Positions 34,713-44,361 of a DNA stretch of 64,000 nucleotides are shown here, in pieces. The stretch's first letter is position 1. Each line of letters opens with the position of its first letter. Made by a program: the position numbers and the translations under genes. Below the pieces are notes generated by a model. It ran no database searches. It saw only the letters and a list, made by a program, of their open reading frames with translations, and was not told where the DNA came from. This DNA is from Phycisphaerales bacterium (GTDB lineage Bacteria; Planctomycetota; Phycisphaerae; Phycisphaerales; UBA1924). Location of the stretch: contig JAJDDD010000009.1 in the NCBI GenBank assembly GCA_029260495.1, forward strand, positions 370,266-434,265. The letters are read 5' to 3'.

Positions 34713-35429
34713 TCACGTTTCGTTGGGTTGTTCGAGAAGTTGGTTGCGAAGAGCATTCACTACCACATGCTTGGTTTCCGTCATGGTTGGACATGATTCA
34801 CCGAGTTGTTCGTGGAGGCTGGTGACGGGCCTGCCAGGAAGGCCGCAGGGCACGATGAGCGAGAAGTGCGTCAGATCAGGGCGAACATTGAGGGCGAGGC
34901 CGTGTGTAGTCACCCACCGGCGAACGCGAATTCCAATTGCGCAGATCTTGGCGCTGGAAGCAGAGTTTGAGCAGTCGTCTGTGTCGCCGTCGCCAACCCA
35001 AACTCCGGTGGCGCAGGAATCCTGGTGCGCATCAACACCAAAGACCTCGCAGGCGTCGATGACTGCTTGTTCGAGTCGGCGCATGTATTCGTGCAAGCCG
35101 AGGCCGATGCGGTTGAGATCGACGATCGGGTAGACAACGAGCTGGCCTGGGCCGTGGTAGGTGATATCTCCGCCGCGATCGGTTTGGTGGACTTCGACGC
35201 CGAGGGTCTTGAGATGGGCATCGGTGGCGATGAGGTGCTCCCAAGCCGCAGGGCGGCGGCTGATCGTAATAACAGGTGGGTCGTGCTCGACGAGCAGGAG
35301 CACACCAGCGGGGGAGTCTCCGAGGCTCTGGCGGGATGCGAGGATGCGATCGCGGTGGGAGCATTGGGCCTCATAGGCGTCTTGGTAGGGCATCCGACCC
35401 AGATCCTGAACAGGAAGAGCGGCGTTCAT
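34713..35429 (-). CDS. lipB: Octanoyl-[acyl-carrier protein]:protein transferase LipB
   Basis: The 238-residue enzyme attaches octanoate to lipoyl domains of 2-oxoacid dehydrogenases and related proteins. The signature RGGDITYHGPGQLVVYP is intact. The catalytic lysine is in KICAIGIRVRRWVTTHG and the catalytic cysteine in IVPCGLPG. About 15 extra residues rich in Asp and Ser (around 145-160) lie just before the lysine motif. The ATG at 35429 is used; a GTG 10 codons upstream is possible. lipA is not nearby. Confidence 0.93.
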   Translation of the reverse strand: MNAALPVQDLGRMPYQDAYEAQCSHRDRILASRQSLGDSPAGVLLLVEHDPPVITISRRPAAWEHLIATDAHLKTLGVEVHQTDRGGDITYHGPGQLVVYPIVDLNRIGLGLHEYMRRLEQAVIDACEVFGVDAHQDSCATGVWVGDGDTDDCSNSASSAKICAIGIRVRRWVTTHGLALNVRPDLTHFSLIVPCGLPGRPVTSLHEQLGESCPTMTETKHVVVNALRNQLLEQPNET

Positions 35430-35699
35430 GTTGGCAGTGAGAGGGGACTTTGGGATCACAGAGGAAGTTTAGCGGGAAGGTTCACGGAAAAACTGCCACG
35501 CCGGGGGAACCTCCGGTGGGAGGCTGCGAATGAAATGCTGGAGGAGATGGCGGCTGCGGGACATTTCTGTATGTCTCGCGGAGCGGCGCAGGCCTCATAT
35601 TGCAGGTGCGTTGGCCTCCTCAAGAGGCCTCCGCCGCTTTCAGACCGGGAGAGATGGGTTCCGATGCCGCGCCGCTGATCGGTGAGTCGCTCTCGCGGG

Positions 35700-37058
35700 C
35701 TACGCGGTTGGAGCGCCCAACTGCTGTTGCGACCATGTGTAGACCTGTTCGCAGCGGGTCGCAGCCCCTTCCCAAGTCAGTGAGCGAATCTCAAAGGCGC
35801 CGTGACTGCGCAGTGTCTTGCTAAGCGGGGGGCGCGTGAGGACGGCGACAATTTTGTCTGCCATCTGATCAATATCCCAGAAGTCCACCTTGAGCGCATG
35901 GGTGAGGACTTCGGAGACGCCAGACTGTTTGCTGATGAGAACAGGCGTGTCCTGGCTGATGGCCTCCAGCGGCGCGATGCCGAAAGGTTCGCTGACGGAA
36001 GGCATGACGTACAGGTCAGCCATGCGGAAGATGCGTGAGACATGCGGGCCGCGCAGAAAGCCGGTGAAGAGCACTTTGTGTCCGATGCCCATCTTGGCGG
36101 CGAGTTCGATCATGTGGCGGGCCATATCACCTGAGCCAGCAACGACGAACTTGACATTGTCTACCTTTTCAAGAACGCGCTTGGCTGCAGCGATGAAATA
36201 TTCGGGGCCCTTTTGCATCGTGATGCGCCCGAGGAAGAGAACAATTTTATCGCCCTCACGGACGCCTTCGGTCGCGACATCCGGCATGGAGCCGGGATCG
36301 ATTCCGTTATAGCAGACGTGCACCTTCTCGCGCGAAAGACCGTAGCGATGGACGACGATCTTCTTCGTAAGCTCACTGACAGCGATAACGCCGATCGCAC
36401 CGTGCATGCCTCGGCGTTCAATGTCATAGACGCGCTGGTTGACGTTTTCGCCGGAGCGATCGAACTCGGTGGAGTGGATATGAACGACAAGCGGATGGTT
36501 GGTGGCGCGGGCGATCGCGAGCCCGGCGGGGTAAGTCATCCAGTCGTGCGCATGGATGACATCGAAGCGCTCATTCCGGCAGAGGGCGAGGACGAGGGCC
36601 GCGTAGCGTTGGGCGTCATTGATGACATCGCCGCCGTAATCGGAGGAAGAGCTTCCGCCGGGCGGCAGTTCAACGGCATCCGCGGACGCTGCCTGCGCGG
36701 CGCCGAACGCCGTGAGCGAGGTGATTTCTTCTTCCCTCAGGGAGCCGGCTTCTCCGACCGGTGAAGTGTCGGTGTAGGTGCTGGACATCGCAGAGGGTGC
36801 AGCGATAAATGTTGTGTGCTTGAAATCAGCGCGCTGGTATCGCTGGGCAGCGACGGCGACTTCTTCTCCTTCGGGGAGTGGCGACTCGGGACTGAGCAGA
36901 CGCACATGCGACGCGAAGGAGCGATCAACAGGCCTGGGGAGCACGAAGATAACTTCGTGCCCCGCAGCATCGAGGGCGCGAGTGAGCCCGTAGCACGCTG
37001 TGCCAAGTCCACCGCTGATGAACGGCGGGAATTCCCAGCCCAGCATCAATATTCGCAT
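35700..37058 (-). CDS. GT4/GT5-like glycosyltransferase
   Basis: The 452-residue GT-B enzyme starts RILMLGWEFPPFISGGLGT, a motif shared with glycogen and starch synthases, then has IHAHDWMTYPAG and VVHIHSTEFDRSG. The donor half has FLGRITMQKGPEYFI, FVVAGSGDM and the SEPFGIAPLEAISQDTPVLIS site with the E-x7-E arrangement. An insertion of about 60 Ser/Ala-rich residues (roughly 75-135) interrupts the first domain. A role in glucan or glycoconjugate synthesis is likely; the donor is uncertain. The 270-base gap before it (35430-35699) shows nothing recognisable. Confidence 0.87.
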   Translation of the reverse strand: MRILMLGWEFPPFISGGLGTACYGLTRALDAAGHEVIFVLPRPVDRSFASHVRLLSPESPLPEGEEVAVAAQRYQRADFKHTTFIAAPSAMSSTYTDTSPVGEAGSLREEEITSLTAFGAAQAASADAVELPPGGSSSSDYGGDVINDAQRYAALVLALCRNERFDVIHAHDWMTYPAGLAIARATNHPLVVHIHSTEFDRSGENVNQRVYDIERRGMHGAIGVIAVSELTKKIVVHRYGLSREKVHVCYNGIDPGSMPDVATEGVREGDKIVLFLGRITMQKGPEYFIAAAKRVLEKVDNVKFVVAGSGDMARHMIELAAKMGIGHKVLFTGFLRGPHVSRIFRMADLYVMPSVSEPFGIAPLEAISQDTPVLISKQSGVSEVLTHALKVDFWDIDQMADKIVAVLTRPPLSKTLRSHGAFEIRSLTWEGAATRCEQVYTWSQQQLGAPTA

Positions 37059-37121
37059 TTTGGCGTGCGCTCCATTTCGTAGTCGTGACCGATCAACGGA
37101 GGAAGTGATGTTGATCGGCTA

Positions 37122-37625
37122 TTAATCGTCGTCTTCTGTGCCCTGCATGTCGCCGAGTTCGCGGAATGCAGCTTCGTAAGCGAGCAGGCACATTGTCGCA
37201 GTTTCAATTGATTCGCTGGCGCCCGCCTGGGCAAGGTCGATGGGCACCGGGGAACGGAAGGTAAAGAGGAAGTCATCGCTGCGGAAGTGCTCGAAGGGAA
37301 GCGGCCCCTTGTCGCAACCCATCTCCACCAGCTCCTCGTCGATCAGTTCTTCGAGTTTATCCCCAGTATGGAGGAGTTCAGCCTCGATGGACTCGCTGAG
37401 CCAGCGGTCTTTCATGTCGAGGACGACCCAGAGGACGTCATTCTCGAATCGGAGACGGTAGTGGGCCAGCTCAGCCGATTCCTTCGCCTCGCAGGCCAGA
37501 TGGCCTGGCGAGAGCGTGATGGAGCCGAAGACGCCCGCCTCCTCAGCGCGATCGCGCACGGTTTCAAGCAGCCTCTGCACAGGTGCAGGAACGGTCTCTG
37601 GCTCCAACCTTGTCATGGGTGACAT
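37122..37625 (-). CDS. Conserved-looking protein of unknown function
   Basis: I do not recognise it. The 167-residue acidic product has alternating strands and helices, with LACEAKESAELAHYRLRFENDVLWVVLDM in the centre and a helical C-terminus ending in acidic residues. The arrangement resembles small YbjN/type III chaperone-like folds, which I mention only as a possibility. AAGGAG lies 11 bases before the ATG at 37625; a second ATG three codons later has GAAGGA at 8. It precedes the GT4 gene by 63 bases. Confidence 0.65.
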   Translation of the reverse strand: MSPMTRLEPETVPAPVQRLLETVRDRAEEAGVFGSITLSPGHLACEAKESAELAHYRLRFENDVLWVVLDMKDRWLSESIEAELLHTGDKLEELIDEELVEMGCDKGPLPFEHFRSDDFLFTFRSPVPIDLAQAGASESIETATMCLLAYEAAFRELGDMQGTEDDD

Positions 37626-37713
37626 CCTTCGTGGTTCTCCTTACGGGGCGGATCATACCCTCGACAGAGTCAGCCGGCGGGGTGAAGGTGGACTATTCTG
37701 AGCGGCGATTGCC

Positions 37714-38607
37714 ATGCCTGCCCGAACCGATCAACTTTGGACGACGCGCCGTCTTCTGACCTGGATGACCGATGCGTTCACGAGGGCGGAGCTTGATTCC
37801 CCCCGCCTTTGTGCTGAGTTGCTGGTGTCGCACGTGATCGGCTGTGAGCGGTTGCAGCTTTACATGGACGTGGATCGGCCTGCGACGGCGCTGGAGCGCG
37901 AGAGCCTGCGCGAGCTGACCGGGCGAGCTTTGAAGAACGAACCGATCCAGTATCTCGTTGGGGAGGCGTGGTTCTTCTCTTTGCCTTTTCACGCGGATAA
38001 GCGAGGTCTGATTCCGCGGCCCTCATCGGAAACGATCGTGGAGACGGTGTTGCAGCAGGCACGGGCAAGGCCGGCGCTGAAGCGCGGGCTGATCGCGGAT
38101 ATCTGCACGGGGTCGGGGTGTCTCGCGATTTCGCTCCTGAAGAATCTGCCAGAGGCGCGAGCAATCGCGACGGATATCTCCCCCGAGGCGCTGGAGCTGG
38201 CGCGGCTGAACGCGAGCAGGCATGGTGTGCTCGATCGGCTGGAGTTGCTTGAGGGGGATCTTCTCACGCCGCTTCGGGCACGGGCGGCGCCGGAGGGGTT
38301 TCACTGTCTTGTTGCGAATCCGCCCTACATCCCAGACACAGAGTGGGTGGATGTTCCCGCGAATGTGAAAGACTACGAGCCGGAGGGGGCTCTGCGCGGC
38401 GGGGCGGATGGACTGTGTTTTGTCAAACCTTTACTCAATGAGGCGCCGGAGTTTTTGGTGGAAGACGGTTTAATGGTGATCGAGGTTGCGTCTTCAACGG
38501 CGCCGGATGTGCTTGAGCTCGCGCGGGCTCAGGTAAATATCGCAGAGCCGCGAATCGAGGCGGATTTAGAGGGACATGACCGTGTGCTGGTGGCGATGAA
38601 GGCGTAG
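37714..38607 (+). CDS. prmC: Release factor glutamine methyltransferase PrmC
   Basis: The 297-residue enzyme methylates the GGQ glutamine of RF1 and RF2. The N-terminal helical domain recognises the release factor. Then come FHADKRGLIPRPSSETIVE, the SAM site IADICTGSGCLAISLLKNLP and the catalytic NPPYIP motif that holds the target glutamine. prfA, the frequent partner, is not next to it. It is divergent from the preceding gene. Confidence 0.95.
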   Translation: MPARTDQLWTTRRLLTWMTDAFTRAELDSPRLCAELLVSHVIGCERLQLYMDVDRPATALERESLRELTGRALKNEPIQYLVGEAWFFSLPFHADKRGLIPRPSSETIVETVLQQARARPALKRGLIADICTGSGCLAISLLKNLPEARAIATDISPEALELARLNASRHGVLDRLELLEGDLLTPLRARAAPEGFHCLVANPPYIPDTEWVDVPANVKDYEPEGALRGGADGLCFVKPLLNEAPEFLVEDGLMVIEVASSTAPDVLELARAQVNIAEPRIEADLEGHDRVLVAMKA

Positions 38608-38639
38608 ATTGGAGAAGTGCGGGAATCGCGCGAAGCGAG

Positions 38640-40115
38640 TCAGGCGTGCTGTTTTTTCAATGTGCAGCAGAGTGTGTCCCATGCTTTTCGCACATGCTCT
38701 TCGCGGGTCATCGCAGCGCCGATCGCAAAACGAAGAATAAAATGGTCAGCGCCATCGTGTGGGAGCGAAGTGTGCGTCATAAAGAGCTCGCCTGAATCAT
38801 TGACGCGATCGAGGAGCGTGCGATTCAGCTCGTCCGTCCCTTTGGCGCGGAAGCAGATCAGACCAGCCGTGCGTTTGGCGGAAAGTTCGAAACGATCGTC
38901 ATCTTGCACCCAGTTCTCAAACATCTCAGCCAGGCGCAGGTGTTCGCGAATGTGGGCCCGAAGACCGGCGAGGCCGAATCGTCGCATGACGAACCAGAGC
39001 TTGAGCGCCCGAAACCTTCTGCCCAGGGGCGCCTGCCAATCGCGGTAGTCGATGACGGCGCCAGTGTCGCTCGCCTGGTTGCGGAGGTACTCGGGAGTGA
39101 CGGAGAGGGAGTCGATGAGCGAGGATCGATCGGTTGTCCAGAGGGCAGAGCAGTCAAAGTTCGTAAGCAGCCACTTGTGCGGATTAAAATTGAAACTGGT
39201 CGCTTGTTCGACACCCTCGATCATCCAGCGATGCTCAGGGCAGACAAGCATTGCGCCAACATAGGCAGCGTCGATGTGCAGCCAGGCGTTGTGCGCCGCT
39301 GCGATCGCGCCGATCTGTTCGACTGGGTCGATCGCGGTGGAGGAAGTTGTGCCAACCGTCGCGCAGATGAAGAAGGGAAGGCGGCCGTCGGTGAGATCCT
39401 CCTGAATCGCAGCTTCAAGCGCGTCTGGTTTCATCGCGTGATCGCCATCCACTTCGATCAGCCGGAGTTGGTCTTGCTCAAGCCCAATGATATTTGCCGC
39501 TTTGGCAAGCGAAGAGTGAGCCTGGTTGGATGTGTAGGCGACCAGCGAGTCGCGGATGTCGCGCAGGGTCATGCCTTGTTCCATAGCCCGTTGCTTGGCG
39601 CGATAACGTGCTGCGACCATCGCAATCATGACTGCTTCGCTCGCGGTGCCCTGAATCACACCGCCGCCATTTTCTGAATGGGAGAGGAAGGACACAGGCA
39701 GGCCGATCGCAGAGCCGAGCCAGTCAAGCATACGTGTTTCGATTTCGGTGCAGGCGGGGCTCGTTGACCAGAGCATGCCTTGCACGCCGAGTCCGGCGCT
39801 GACAAGTTCGCCGAGAATTGCGGGGACGCTTGCGTTAGCGGGAAAATAGCCGAAAAAATTTGGCGATTGCCAATGGGTCACCCCGGGCGTCACGATGCGG
39901 TCAAGATCGCTGAGGATGGCGGCGAAGTCCTCAGCCTCCTCGGGGGCCGCGAGCGGAAGCATCGCAGCAACATCCCCTGGCTCGACGCGGGAGCGAACAG
40001 GGCGCTCCTCTACGGTTTCGAGATAGTGTGCGATCCACTCAATGACCTGGGCGCCATGGACGCGCAGGTCGTCGGTGTGGAGAGGAGCAGGCGGCGGCTG
40101 ATGAGGTGACGGCAT
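38640..40115 (-). CDS. PLP-dependent group II amino acid decarboxylase
   Basis: The 491-residue enzyme belongs to the aromatic amino acid/tyrosine/glutamate decarboxylase family. Visible are FFGYFPANASVPAILGELVSAGL near the start, His200 in SNQAHSS that stacks on the cofactor, Asp282 in HIDAAY and the Schiff-base Lys314 in FNFNPHKWL. It should release CO2 from an amino acid, perhaps tryptophan, tyrosine or dopa; the substrate cannot be set by eye. It converges on prmC with only 32 bases between stops. Confidence 0.92.
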   Translation of the reverse strand: MPSPHQPPPAPLHTDDLRVHGAQVIEWIAHYLETVEERPVRSRVEPGDVAAMLPLAAPEEAEDFAAILSDLDRIVTPGVTHWQSPNFFGYFPANASVPAILGELVSAGLGVQGMLWSTSPACTEIETRMLDWLGSAIGLPVSFLSHSENGGGVIQGTASEAVMIAMVAARYRAKQRAMEQGMTLRDIRDSLVAYTSNQAHSSLAKAANIIGLEQDQLRLIEVDGDHAMKPDALEAAIQEDLTDGRLPFFICATVGTTSSTAIDPVEQIGAIAAAHNAWLHIDAAYVGAMLVCPEHRWMIEGVEQATSFNFNPHKWLLTNFDCSALWTTDRSSLIDSLSVTPEYLRNQASDTGAVIDYRDWQAPLGRRFRALKLWFVMRRFGLAGLRAHIREHLRLAEMFENWVQDDDRFELSAKRTAGLICFRAKGTDELNRTLLDRVNDSGELFMTHTSLPHDGADHFILRFAIGAAMTREEHVRKAWDTLCCTLKKQHA

Positions 40116-40141
40116 CGCGCGAGGATAGCTTGGGCGCAGAG

Positions 40142-40167
40142 AAAAGGGCGGGATTGGAGTCCCGCCC
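40142..40167 (-). terminator. Intrinsic terminator after the exported protease gene
   Basis: On the minus strand GGGCGGGA and TCCCGCCC form an 8-bp stem followed by TTTTC. It lies 40 bases downstream of the protease stop at 40207 and ahead of the decarboxylase gene. Confidence 0.8.
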
Positions 40168-40206
40168 GAGTGTTATTTACAAAGTTGGAAGGCTTTGCCG
40201 GCGAGA

Positions 40207-41418
40207 TCAGCGCCCGCGGCTCTTGCCTTGATTTATCTGCTGGCTCATCTTGCGAAGTTCCTCTTCAACTCTACGGAAAAACTCACGGTCAAGGCCCTGG
40301 TACACCTCAAGCGACGGCGCCTTTTTAACCCAAGTGCGCAAGGCGGAGAGGTGTCGGCGGGCTTGGGAAATTTGACCGTGCCTGATGGCGCTCTCCATCT
40401 TACGCTGCAACTCGCCGGACTTGACCTGAGCAGTGGCGACATCCTCGCGGAACTGCTGCATGTACTCGTCACCATCCTGGCCGACCTCGACCCACTCATC
40501 AATCTGGAGCAGGTCCATCAACTCTTCGCGGGTGTCAGCGGTGCCATCAGAGAAGCCATACTTGGCAGCGTCGAGCGAGTTAAACGTAAGGATGCGGTTG
40601 CCATCTTCAGTGGAAACGATGTACTGGCCTTCAAGATCGTTGCGCCAGATCACCTTGCCGGTGTTGGGATCGATGTCGCAGGAGAGGTCCGTAGGCACCT
40701 CCATCGCGCGCATGATGAGCGGATCGTAGCCGCCGCGCTGCGAAGCCTTGGCCATCATCCGAAGAACTTTCTCAAGTTCTTCGCCGTCCATCCGTGTCGC
40801 CTTGCCGCCGGACATTGTGTAGCCAACGGAGCCACCGAAGTTACCTTCTTTCATAAATATCATTTCATCGACCACGATCGCGGTCATAGAGGCAGCGGAG
40901 ATAGCTGACTCGATCCACGCGACGGTGCGATACTTCGTTTGGATCTCCTCCTCGATGACTTTATGAAGTTTTTCAATTTCGAAGAGGGCCCCGCCGCCGG
41001 AGTTGATGCGAAGAACAACGAGATTAACATTGTCGTCGGCAATGCGCTCGATGGATTCAGAGAGAGCGTCGGCGTTCATAAACGGGCCGACCATCTCTTC
41101 GAGCGTGATGAACGCGACGCGGGTGGCCCCAGCGCTCGCGATTGCATCTTCAGTACGATTATCTTCCATCTCATCGGCGGGATCAGTGACCGTCGTTCGT
41201 TCAATGGATTCGACATCGTCCATGAGAATAAACCGATCCTGCTCGATCCCAGCCGTCGAAAGCCGGAAGTACAAGAAGCTGTCGCCTTCACGGACAACTT
41301 CTCCTTCGAGAACGGTTCCATCTTTGAGCGTGACCGTGTCAGCGAACGCTGCGCCAACGAAAAGGCACGCTGCGAGCATGACAGTTAAGAATCTAAACAA
41401 TTTGGTGCATCGGGTCAT
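40207..41418 (-). CDS. Exported ClpP/SppA-fold serine protease
   Basis: The 403-residue protein starts with a signal peptide (cleavage near AFA-DT, residue 26). A small beta domain follows with VTLKDGTVLEGEVVREGDSF. From about residue 100 it has a ClpP/crotonase-like fold as in NfeD and SppA proteases: INSGGGALFEIEKL (oxyanion glycines 141-143), then WIESAISAASMTAIVVDE with Ser177 in the nucleophile position and GNFGGSVGY after it. A helical tail ends in Arg. GAGGGAG precedes the start. The next gene upstream is a related protein without the serine; the pair may form one complex. Confidence 0.82.
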   Translation of the reverse strand: MTRCTKLFRFLTVMLAACLFVGAAFADTVTLKDGTVLEGEVVREGDSFLYFRLSTAGIEQDRFILMDDVESIERTTVTDPADEMEDNRTEDAIASAGATRVAFITLEEMVGPFMNADALSESIERIADDNVNLVVLRINSGGGALFEIEKLHKVIEEEIQTKYRTVAWIESAISAASMTAIVVDEMIFMKEGNFGGSVGYTMSGGKATRMDGEELEKVLRMMAKASQRGGYDPLIMRAMEVPTDLSCDIDPNTGKVIWRNDLEGQYIVSTEDGNRILTFNSLDAAKYGFSDGTADTREELMDLLQIDEWVEVGQDGDEYMQQFREDVATAQVKSGELQRKMESAIRHGQISQARRHLSALRTWVKKAPSLEVYQGLDREFFRRVEEELRKMSQQINQGKSRGR

Positions 41419-41493
41419 GGAGCTCCCTCGTCGGGGTGTGAGTAATTCGTGTGGAGATGATCTTGTGTGCGTCTGCCTTTTCCTGTGAACGAC

Positions 41494-42879
41494 TTACCGG
41501 AGACGGCCTGGTGAGTTTCCTCGGCCGCTGGTCCGTCCATTGTTGGCGGACTGGAACGCGAGGCGAATGTCTTCAAGCTGTACGTCGATCTGCGCACGAA
41601 TCTGACCCTCCGGATCGAAGACTTCCGCGTAGCGGGTCAGGAGCGAACGAAGCTGTTTGAGTTTGGTGCGGCGTTTGCCGAGTGCTTGCCGCGACCCTTG
41701 GTTGCCCAACTCAGCAATTTCCACCTGAATTCGTTTAAAGTCATCTTCTGCCCGATCAACGCCTTCACGCCACATCTCCAGGATGCGCTCAGAGCGCCCA
41801 TCGACGATGTGGTAGTCGCGGCCGATATTGAGGTTGTAGACGAGATCGTCAAGCTTGTCGTATGTGCCCTTGGAAATGCGCAGGCGCTCTGCCATGTCAG
41901 CGTCGATGTTCAGAACATCGTTGCCCTCGAAGGTCCATTCGTCTTCATTGTCTCCGGCGCCGTCGTCGGTGAGGAGGGTCCAGCCATCACCGTCGGAGGG
42001 GCGGGGCTCACGCTCGATGTAAATCGGCGCGCCGCCCTCCCATTTGACGAAGAGCCAGTTTTCCATACGAGCCAACGCACGGATCAGCACCGGGTCATAC
42101 CCGCCTTTGATGGCGAAACCTTCTGCGTGACCGAGACGGAGTGAAATCTGCTTTTCGTTGACCCAGTCGTCGCCGATATCGAAGTCGCCGAGGTCGCCGA
42201 CGCCGCCGAGGACGCCCTCTTCGGTGAAGTACATCTCTGGGCTGACGAAAGGCAGGAAAGCGGCGCCAGCCTGGGCCCGCTTGATCCAGAAGACTACGCG
42301 GTGGCCTTCACCGAGTGTCTCCTCAATGATCGGTCCCAGGTCCTCAGCTGTAAAAAGTCCGTCAAAGCCCTGAACCCGTGTGCCGCAATCAAGTTTGATG
42401 ATAATCACGTCCGGGTCATGCTCGAGCGCATCGTCGATAACGTCTTGTAGCGGCGTCGCTGTGATATCGCGGCCGAAATCTCCTTCAAACTCAGCGAGGT
42501 AAACTGCAGCCCCCGTCATATCTACTTCATCATCACCCCGGGCCGGGGTCTTCACAACATCGCGTGTCTTGCTCTTGATCGAAGCAGTCTTCCTCGCAAC
42601 GTTACGCTTCACTTCCAGCACTTCGCTCTTCTGATATGTGGTCGGCGCCTTGATCCCGCCGCGGAAGGCGACCTCAATTCGGATTTCAGAATCCGTCTCT
42701 TCCAGAATCGTGCCTTCAATGATCTTGCCGCTGCGGAGGACGAGAACATCGTGAGTCTCAAGCTCAGGCGTCACGTCGGTGGTTTCCGCGCGCGCCGGTG
42801 AACTGGCGGTGAAGCTGACAGCGAGCGCGCATGTCATCATTGTCAACGCCAGAGCCGTGGCGAGTCTCTTCCTGAGCAT
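41494..42879 (-). CDS. Exported ClpP/SppA-fold pseudoprotease
   Basis: A 461-residue paralogue of the next gene downstream: signal peptide (cleavage near ARA-ET), the same small beta domain (VLVLRSGKIIEGTILEETD), and a ClpP-like core. The oxyanion segment NSGGG is replaced by D-C-G-T-R, and the serine position is Ala207 in WIKRAQAGAAFLPF, so it should not cleave peptides. The fold markers EGVLGGVGD and GGYDPVLIRAL are kept and match the active copy. A charged coiled-coil-like tail follows (about 370-440). AAGGAGG precedes the start. A regulatory or structural partner role is inferred. Confidence 0.78.
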   Translation of the reverse strand: MLRKRLATALALTMMTCALAVSFTASSPARAETTDVTPELETHDVLVLRSGKIIEGTILEETDSEIRIEVAFRGGIKAPTTYQKSEVLEVKRNVARKTASIKSKTRDVVKTPARGDDEVDMTGAAVYLAEFEGDFGRDITATPLQDVIDDALEHDPDVIIIKLDCGTRVQGFDGLFTAEDLGPIIEETLGEGHRVVFWIKRAQAGAAFLPFVSPEMYFTEEGVLGGVGDLGDFDIGDDWVNEKQISLRLGHAEGFAIKGGYDPVLIRALARMENWLFVKWEGGAPIYIEREPRPSDGDGWTLLTDDGAGDNEDEWTFEGNDVLNIDADMAERLRISKGTYDKLDDLVYNLNIGRDYHIVDGRSERILEMWREGVDRAEDDFKRIQVEIAELGNQGSRQALGKRRTKLKQLRSLLTRYAEVFDPEGQIRAQIDVQLEDIRLAFQSANNGRTSGRGNSPGRLR

Positions 42880-43042
42880 GGATGCCTCCTTGAATCGGTT
42901 TCTGTCGGACGGCGAGCGTCCGCGGTCGGCGGTGATTCGGCGCTACGAAAGCGCAGACTTCACGCTATCTGGCGCGAAGCTCTTAGAGTATACGGGTGTT
43001 GTGGGGTGCGGTTCCAGCATGAAAATGAAGTCGAACTACCAA

Positions 43043-44326
43043 TCAGGGGCTGTGAAGCCGTTTTTTTGCCATAATCAAGGCTTCTTCGGGGGAGGCGATG
43101 TCTCCAGCTAGGTAGGCGTCCTCAATTTCGCGCAAGGCGGCGCCCAGCGCAGGACCTTCAGCTTGGCCCGCTGCAATCAGATCTTCACCGGTGAGAATGG
43201 GCGAGGAGGGCAGGCCTGGGCCGATTTGTTCCAGTTCCCGGACGCGGGCGTCGAGTGCCTCAGCGTGGGCGGGATCAGTCGTCTTGAGCAGCGTCAGAGC
43301 GGGACCGAACCAGTCAGCCATCACGACTCGCTTCTGATCCGGGACCGCAAGTGTTAAGAACTGCGCCGCAAGCCGGCCGATCCCCTGCAAGATGGCTTTG
43401 AGTGAATCGCGTTCGTCGTTGGTCAGGCAGAGAGTTTTCCGGAGTTGGCGCACAGTTTCATCAACCCAGAGCCAGGTCGTCGGGGCGGGGCCATCTGTTT
43501 CATAACGACGATCAAGCGTCCAGGCAGCGAGAGCGAGTGTGAAGCCATCGTCGTCAGCGAGTGCGCCCAGCCGCGGACGGGGCTGGCCGAGCGAGCCTGA
43601 GGCGCCGAGTGTCGGCACGTCGAGCGTCAGCAGCTCAATAAGCCGGGCGGCCTCTAGCCGCGTCGAATGGCTGAGCATCTTCCGAAGTTCATTTCCGATG
43701 CGTTCGCGCGACACCCCGGCCAGTTCGGCAGCGTGCTCGCGGATCGCGCTCGCAGTTGAATCCTCAATAGAAAACCCAAGGCGGGCTGCGAAGCGCACCG
43801 CGCGCAGGGCGCGCAGGTGGTCCTCAGCCAGACGTTTATCAGGGTCGCCCACCGCGCGCACAACGCCGGCGCGAAGATCAGCCACGCCGTTCACAAGGTC
43901 AATGATTCTGCCTGTGATGTTGGCGCGGCGCTCAAGATCGGTAGCCTCCGCAAGCGGATCGAGAAAGAGCGCATTAATTGTGAAGTCACGCCGGCGGGCG
44001 TCGTGTTCTGCGTCGGAATAGTGCACGGTGTCCGGACGACGGCGGTCGGTGTAAGGGCCTTCTTCGCGGAAGGTCGCGACTTCGATCGTAACCCGATCAA
44101 CGTGAACCAGCATCACGCCGAACGCAGCCCCGACTTCATTCGTAGAGCGAAAGAGTTCGCGGACTCTCTCAGGGTGAGCATCTGTCGCGACGTCGTAGTC
44201 TTCCGGATGCAGCCCCAGCAGCTCATCACGCACGCAGCCGCCATTGAAGTAGGCAACGTGGCCCGCGTCGACGAGCGTTCGGACGACGGCGGTGGCGACG
44301 GCTCGGGCGTTAGTGGAGCGAGTCAT
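43043..44326 (-). CDS. cca: CCA tRNA nucleotidyltransferase / poly(A) polymerase family
   Basis: The 427-residue class II nucleotidyltransferase has the head motif FNGGCVRDELLG with the catalytic acids in DYDVAT, VEVATFREE-like strand (VTIEVATFREE), RRRDFTINAL and the neck motif EDHLRALRAVRFAARLGFSIE. It should add or repair 3' CCA ends of tRNA. The tRNA-Val gene 1.6 kb upstream has no encoded CCA, so this activity is needed. The ATG at 44326 is used; the frame start at 44368 would overlap the M14 gene's stop. Confidence 0.92.
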   Translation of the reverse strand: MTRSTNARAVATAVVRTLVDAGHVAYFNGGCVRDELLGLHPEDYDVATDAHPERVRELFRSTNEVGAAFGVMLVHVDRVTIEVATFREEGPYTDRRRPDTVHYSDAEHDARRRDFTINALFLDPLAEATDLERRANITGRIIDLVNGVADLRAGVVRAVGDPDKRLAEDHLRALRAVRFAARLGFSIEDSTASAIREHAAELAGVSRERIGNELRKMLSHSTRLEAARLIELLTLDVPTLGASGSLGQPRPRLGALADDDGFTLALAAWTLDRRYETDGPAPTTWLWVDETVRQLRKTLCLTNDERDSLKAILQGIGRLAAQFLTLAVPDQKRVVMADWFGPALTLLKTTDPAHAEALDARVRELEQIGPGLPSSPILTGEDLIAAGQAEGPALGAALREIEDAYLAGDIASPEEALIMAKKRLHSP

Positions 44327-44361
44327 ATCAGGGAGTGTACGGAAGACGATGCGATTGTTGT

